Shown: in pieces, positions 60,639-64,000 of the stretch | Layout of the letters: the number at the start of each line of letters is the position of its first letter | Position numbering within the stretch: position 1 is the first letter of the stretch | Assembly: GCA_947177035.1 (NCBI GenBank) | Contig: CAMWSS010000001.1 | Coordinates: 1 to 64,000 of the forward strand | Source: an uncultured Porphyromonadaceae bacterium | Lineage (GTDB): Bacteria > Bacteroidota > Bacteroidia > Bacteroidales > Muribaculaceae | DNA: 64,000 nt | Reading direction: 5' to 3' | The notes under the pieces: model-generated | The model's database searches: none | The model's input: only the letters and a program-made list of their open reading frames with translations | Told to the model about the DNA's origin: nothing | Translations under genes and position numbers: made by a program

Positions 60639-61592
60639 TTATTTATAGGTGTTTTTATAGGTTTTTAACTCGTTTTTACCAATTCTCACACTGGACGACG
60701 GCGCCATGCGGCACGGAAACGCCGGAGCGGCAACCCCGTCGCCAAGCGGCTCGGGCGCGGTCTCCACCCTGACCAGATCCCACAGCCCCTCGGCCAGAAA
60801 CGAGCCGGCCAAGGTGGCGCCCCCCTCAACCAGCAGCGACGTAACGCCCTGACGGTAAAGGTCGGCAAGCTGATCCGACAGCGGAAGTCCGCGCGTGAAC
60901 GTCACTCGGCGCGGCGCCCTTCCGCCCGGCCACAGACGGCAATCGAGCCGCGGCCTGTCCATAAGCTCGGTGCCTGAACCGACAGCGATTGCGTCGACCT
61001 GCGCCCTGAGCTGATGCACAAGGCGCATGGTGGCCGGAGTGGACAGACGCGCGGCGGCCTCGCCGGGAGTGCGGCGGCGGTCAATGAATCCGTCGGCCGA
61101 CTGCGCCCATTTCAGAATCACATACGGGCGCCCTGACGTGTGGGCGGTGAAAAACGCCGGATTGATTTCGCGACATCCGGCGGCAACATCGTCAGGAGCA
61201 AGCTCCACTTCAACACCCGCGTCGCGCAGGATCTGCAGCCCGCGGCCCGCCACCTTGGCAAACGGGTCGACGCAGCCGACCACCACCCGACGCAGACCGC
61301 GGTCGGCAAGCAGCCGGGCACACGGCGGAGTCTTCCCCCAGTGGGCACACGGCTCCAGAGTCACATAGATGGTGCATCGCCTCAGGTCAGCGCCCGCGGC
61401 ATCAGCCTGACAGACGGCATTGACCTCGGCATGCGCCTCGCCGCAACGGCGGTGCCACCCCTCGCCGACAATCAGACCGCTATCGTCATCGACAATCACC
61501 GCTCCGACCATCGGATTCGGATGGGCGCCCTCGCCTGCCAGCCTCGCCAGCTGCATGGCCCGGCGCATGAATTTCAAATCAGATGTTATCAT
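60639..61592 (-). CDS. ribD: Bifunctional riboflavin biosynthesis protein RibD
   Basis: A 317-residue fusion of a cytidine-deaminase-type pyrimidine deaminase (HAEVNAV with the zinc His and Glu; PCAHWGKTPPC with the two zinc Cys) and a C-terminal dihydrofolate-reductase-like reductase (LKWAQSADGFI, VEGGATLAGSFL). It performs the deamination and reduction steps of riboflavin synthesis. I chose the ATG at 61592 (MITSDLKFMRRAM) because a -7 box at 61598-61605 lies inside the longer frame. It is divergent from secDF and no other rib gene is nearby. Confidence 0.93.
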   Translation of the reverse strand: MITSDLKFMRRAMQLARLAGEGAHPNPMVGAVIVDDDSGLIVGEGWHRRCGEAHAEVNAVCQADAAGADLRRCTIYVTLEPCAHWGKTPPCARLLADRGLRRVVVGCVDPFAKVAGRGLQILRDAGVEVELAPDDVAAGCREINPAFFTAHTSGRPYVILKWAQSADGFIDRRRTPGEAAARLSTPATMRLVHQLRAQVDAIAVGSGTELMDRPRLDCRLWPGGRAPRRVTFTRGLPLSDQLADLYRQGVTSLLVEGGATLAGSFLAEGLWDLVRVETAPEPLGDGVAAPAFPCRMAPSSSVRIGKNELKTYKNTYK

Positions 61593-61597
61593 GGCCT

Positions 61598-61605
61598 CAA
61601 AGTTA
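61598..61605 (-). promoter_or_regulatory. Possible -7 box at the ribD start
   Basis: TAACTTTG on the minus strand, ending only 5 bases before the ATG at 61592; transcription would begin at about the start codon itself. No -33 element at the usual distance, so it may be a chance match. Confidence 0.35.
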
Positions 61606-61717
61606 CGCATTTTTGGCCAGATTTAAGTTTTTCAGCAAAAATACGCTGACAATCAAGCCAATCAGCCCCGGCGCCGCCAGCCGGCCATGCCGATGTTGCA
61701 GATTTATTGCGACGCGA

Positions 61718-61750
61718 TTGATAGAGTATCGGAAAAAATTCGTATATTTG
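61718..61750 (+). promoter_or_regulatory. secDF promoter
   Basis: TTG (61718-61720), a 22-base spacer and TATATTTG (61743-61750). It leaves a leader of about 80 nt before the ATG at 61838; no riboswitch-like fold was recognised in it. Confidence 0.55.
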
Positions 61751-61837
61751 CGCGCATTTTGGCATATTATAGCCTCTGTGCGCCTCCGTTTTTGAAATAA
61801 TTTATCAACCATAAACTTATCATTTACCAATCAACAC

Positions 61838-64000
61838 ATGAACAGTAAAGGTTCCCTTGGAAGTATTGTGGCAGGTGTCATCGCCATCTTCCTCGTCCTG
61901 ATCTGCGTGTTCTATCTGTCGTTCACCTGGAAAGGCTCGCAGATAGAGGACCAGGGTAAGGAGTATGCCGAGCTTGTGGCCGGCCAAGACGACACAACCG
62001 ACGAGTACAAGTCGGCATATAAGCACTATATGGACTCCGTTGCCCAGGAACCCGTCTACATGGGCTATACCTACAGCGAAGTACAGCGCTGGGGCGTGGG
62101 CCTCGGCCTCGACCTCAAGGGCGGCATGAACGTAACCCTCCAGGTCAACATGGGCGACATGCTCGCCTCGATGGCCGGAACAGAGTCCAACGCCACGCTG
62201 CGCCGCGCCGTGATGGCAACCGACTCCATCGCCGCAGCCGCACCCGAAACCGACTATGTGGAGACATTCCTCCAGCAGTATAGCAACATCTCCGGCAACC
62301 CCAACGTGGACTACTCCGTGGTGTTCCCCGACGTGATCACCTCCAACGGCACCAACCGCAACGCCGTGGCTTCAAAACTCAAGGAAGAAGCCCAGGACCG
62401 CGTCAACACCTCGGCCACCAACGTGCTCCGCAACCGTATCGACGCATTCGGAGTCGTGTCGCCCAACATCCAGGTGCTCCAGGGCAAACAGGGACAGATC
62501 CTGCTCGAGCTTCCCGGCGTGAAGGAACATGAACGCGTGCGCGACCTGCTCCAGCGCTCGGCCAACCTCGAATTCTATGAAATGTACACCCTCGGCGAAA
62601 TCGCTCCCGCGCTCCAGAAAGCCAACGAAGCTGCCGAAGGCGCACTGTTCGCAATGCTTTCGCCCTCGCAATACAGCCAAAGCCCCGTCGTCGGCTATGC
62701 GTCGGCTAAAGACAAAGACGCCATCAGCAAACTGCTGGCCGATCCCAAAGTAAACGTCAACCTGCCCCGCAACCTCAAGCTCGCATGGAGCAACAAAGCC
62801 ATGAAACCCGAGCAGACAGGCGGCGCAAAAGACATATTCACCCTTGTGGCCCTCCGCACCGACATCGACACCGAAACCGGCGCACAGAAGCCCCGCATGA
62901 ACGGCGACAACATCACCGGCGCAACCAGCGACTTCGACAACATGCGCGGCAACACCGTCCACATGAACATGAACTCCGACGGCGCACGCGCATGGGCCGC
63001 AGTGACCCGCGCCAACGTGGGCAAACCGGTGGCTATCGTGCTCGACGACCTGGTATACTCCTATCCCACCATCAACACCGTCATCGAAGGCGGACAGAGC
63101 GAAATCACCGGCGACTTCACCCTGCAGGAAGCACAGGACCTTGCCAACGTGCTGAAATCAGGTAAAATGACCGCCCGCGTGAGCATCATCTCCGACATGG
63201 TTGTCGGCCCGTCGCTCGGCCAGCAGGCCATCCACGACGGCTTCCTCTCGTTCGTGATCGCCCTGGTGCTCCTGATGATCTTCATGATCGCCATCTATGG
63301 CGTGATCCCCGGCCTGGTAGCCAACCTCGGCCTGATCCTCAACATCTTCTTCACCTTCGGCATCCTCGCCTCGTTCCAGGCCGTGCTCACCCTGTCGGGT
63401 ATCGCCGGTATCGTGCTCGCACTCGGCATGGCGGTCGACGCCAACGTGCTTATCTTCGAGCGCGCCAAAGAAGAACTCAAAGCCGGCAAAAACGCCCGCA
63501 ACGCCATTGCCGACGGTTATGCCAACGCCTTCTCGGCCATCTTTGACTCCAACCTCACCTCGATCATCACAGGCATAATCCTGCTGCTGTTCGGCACCGG
63601 CCCCATCAAGGGCTTCGCCACCACCCTCATCATCGGCATCTGCTGCTCGTTCTTCACCGCCGTCTATCTGACCCGCATCGTCTTCATCCTCGGCGCCAAG
63701 AAACCGGCCTTTGAAAAGCTGACATTCACAACCGCACTGAGCAAAAACATGTTCAGCGGCACCAGCTACAACTTCCTCGGAGCACGCAAAGCCTCCTTCA
63801 CCGTTGTCGGAGTCGTCATCGTCGCCGTAATCGCCTCCCTGCTCGGCCGCGGCCTCAGCCAGGGCATCGACTTCTCCGGCGGCCGCAACTATGTTGTCAA
63901 ATTCGACCATCCCGTCGACGCCCACAAACTCGCCGAGACAGTCGCTCCCGCCTTCCCCGGCGCATCGACCTCGGTGATCACAATCGAAAACGCCAACCAG
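61838..64000 (+). CDS. secDF: Fused protein translocase subunit SecDF (runs off window end)
   Basis: The frame opens with MNSKGSLGSIVAGVIAIFLV (first membrane helix) and stays open for 721 codons to the window end. GLGLDLKGGMNVTLQV is the SecD signature, a large periplasmic P1 region follows (about residues 110-440), then the SecD membrane domain with GIVLALGMAVDANVLIFERA and IITGIILLLFGTGPIKGFA. After a linker, a further membrane segment and the SecF-type motif SQGIDFSGGRNYVVKF begin, so SecD and SecF are fused as in other Bacteroidetes. SecDF uses the proton gradient to pull secreted proteins through SecYEG. The SecF half lies beyond the window. Confidence 0.95.
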   Translation, partial: MNSKGSLGSIVAGVIAIFLVLICVFYLSFTWKGSQIEDQGKEYAELVAGQDDTTDEYKSAYKHYMDSVAQEPVYMGYTYSEVQRWGVGLGLDLKGGMNVTLQVNMGDMLASMAGTESNATLRRAVMATDSIAAAAPETDYVETFLQQYSNISGNPNVDYSVVFPDVITSNGTNRNAVASKLKEEAQDRVNTSATNVLRNRIDAFGVVSPNIQVLQGKQGQILLELPGVKEHERVRDLLQRSANLEFYEMYTLGEIAPALQKANEAAEGALFAMLSPSQYSQSPVVGYASAKDKDAISKLLADPKVNVNLPRNLKLAWSNKAMKPEQTGGAKDIFTLVALRTDIDTETGAQKPRMNGDNITGATSDFDNMRGNTVHMNMNSDGARAWAAVTRANVGKPVAIVLDDLVYSYPTINTVIEGGQSEITGDFTLQEAQDLANVLKSGKMTARVSIISDMVVGPSLGQQAIHDGFLSFVIALVLLMIFMIAIYGVIPGLVANLGLILNIFFTFGILASFQAVLTLSGIAGIVLALGMAVDANVLIFERAKEELKAGKNARNAIADGYANAFSAIFDSNLTSIITGIILLLFGTGPIKGFATTLIIGICCSFFTAVYLTRIVFILGAKKPAFEKLTFTTALSKNMFSGTSYNFLGARKASFTVVGVVIVAVIASLLGRGLSQGIDFSGGRNYVVKFDHPVDAHKLAETVAPAFPGASTSVITIENANQ

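Noticed and set aside
63158..63925. 255-residue Asp/Glu/Gly-rich minus-strand frame opposite secDF
   Set aside because: Acidic low-complexity translation of the complement of a GC-rich membrane-protein gene; secDF on the plus strand is intact.
1..64000. tRNA, rRNA and insertion-sequence genes
   Set aside because: No T-arm or anticodon-arm consensus, no rRNA segments and no transposase or recombinase frames were recognised on either strand by eye; a dedicated tRNA scan would settle it.

Overview
This window looks like a chromosomal segment of a Bacteroidales bacterium, most likely a Muribaculaceae-type gut commensal. The reasons are GC-rich housekeeping genes (roughly 60% by eye), promoters of the Bacteroidetes type (TTTG, about 20 bases, TAnnTTTG), Bacteroidetes-specific families (DUF4271, DUF6089, DUF6242, PorU, the fused SecDF) and gene orders typical of the phylum. 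No tRNA, rRNA, CRISPR array, insertion sequence or prophage was seen.

Layout. 1-0.6 kb: the 3' end of a GNAT acetyltransferase and a decayed AAA-ATPase start. 0.6-3 kb: pnp. 3.0-9.7 kb: a compact minus-strand operon of an MFS transporter, an alpha/beta hydrolase, a membrane-anchored Mur ligase, a D-Ala-D-Ala ligase, tilS and cdd. 9.8-15.3 kb (plus strand): AI-2E-family permease, deoC, a DUF4339/CD225 membrane protein, a Crp-like regulator, an acyltransferase and mdh. 15.4-30.4 kb: the complete division and cell wall (dcw) cluster, read as rsmH-ftsL-ftsI-murE-mraY-murD-ftsW-murG-murC-ftsQ-ftsA-ftsZ. 30.6-37.8 kb: ABC ATPase-porU-LOG-DUF4271-hemD-rnpA-yidD-tatD. 38-41.1 kb (plus): galE, gluQ and a secreted Ntn amidase. 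41.2-45.8 kb: an AT-rich accessory island with a C25 (gingipain-like) protease and two tandem leucine-rich-repeat proteins. 45.9-51.8 kb: an MscS channel, yebC, pheT and recA. 51.9-53.1 kb: two unrecognised small genes and a probable small RNA. 53.1-60.5 kb: three Skp/OmpH chaperones, bamA, uppS, DUF6089 and DUF6242. 60.6-64 kb: ribD and, divergent to it, secDF, which runs off the window.

How it fits together. The window is mostly envelope biology. The dcw cluster makes lipid-linked peptidoglycan precursor and the division machine, uppS makes the lipid carrier, ddl makes the D-Ala-D-Ala dipeptide, SecDF and Skp/BamA move and insert outer-membrane proteins, and PorU is the sortase of the type IX secretion system. 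The C25 protease and LRR proteins carry tails that resemble type IX sorting domains and could be its cargo.

The items most worth a second look are: the transporter/hydrolase/Mur-ligase/Ddl operon, in which the Mur ligase has a membrane domain where the UDP-sugar-binding domain should be; a likely ~70-nt small RNA at 52.8-52.9 kb whose 5' part is the exact complement of a Bacteroidales-style gene start; and the AT-rich protease/LRR island with its GC-rich shared tail.
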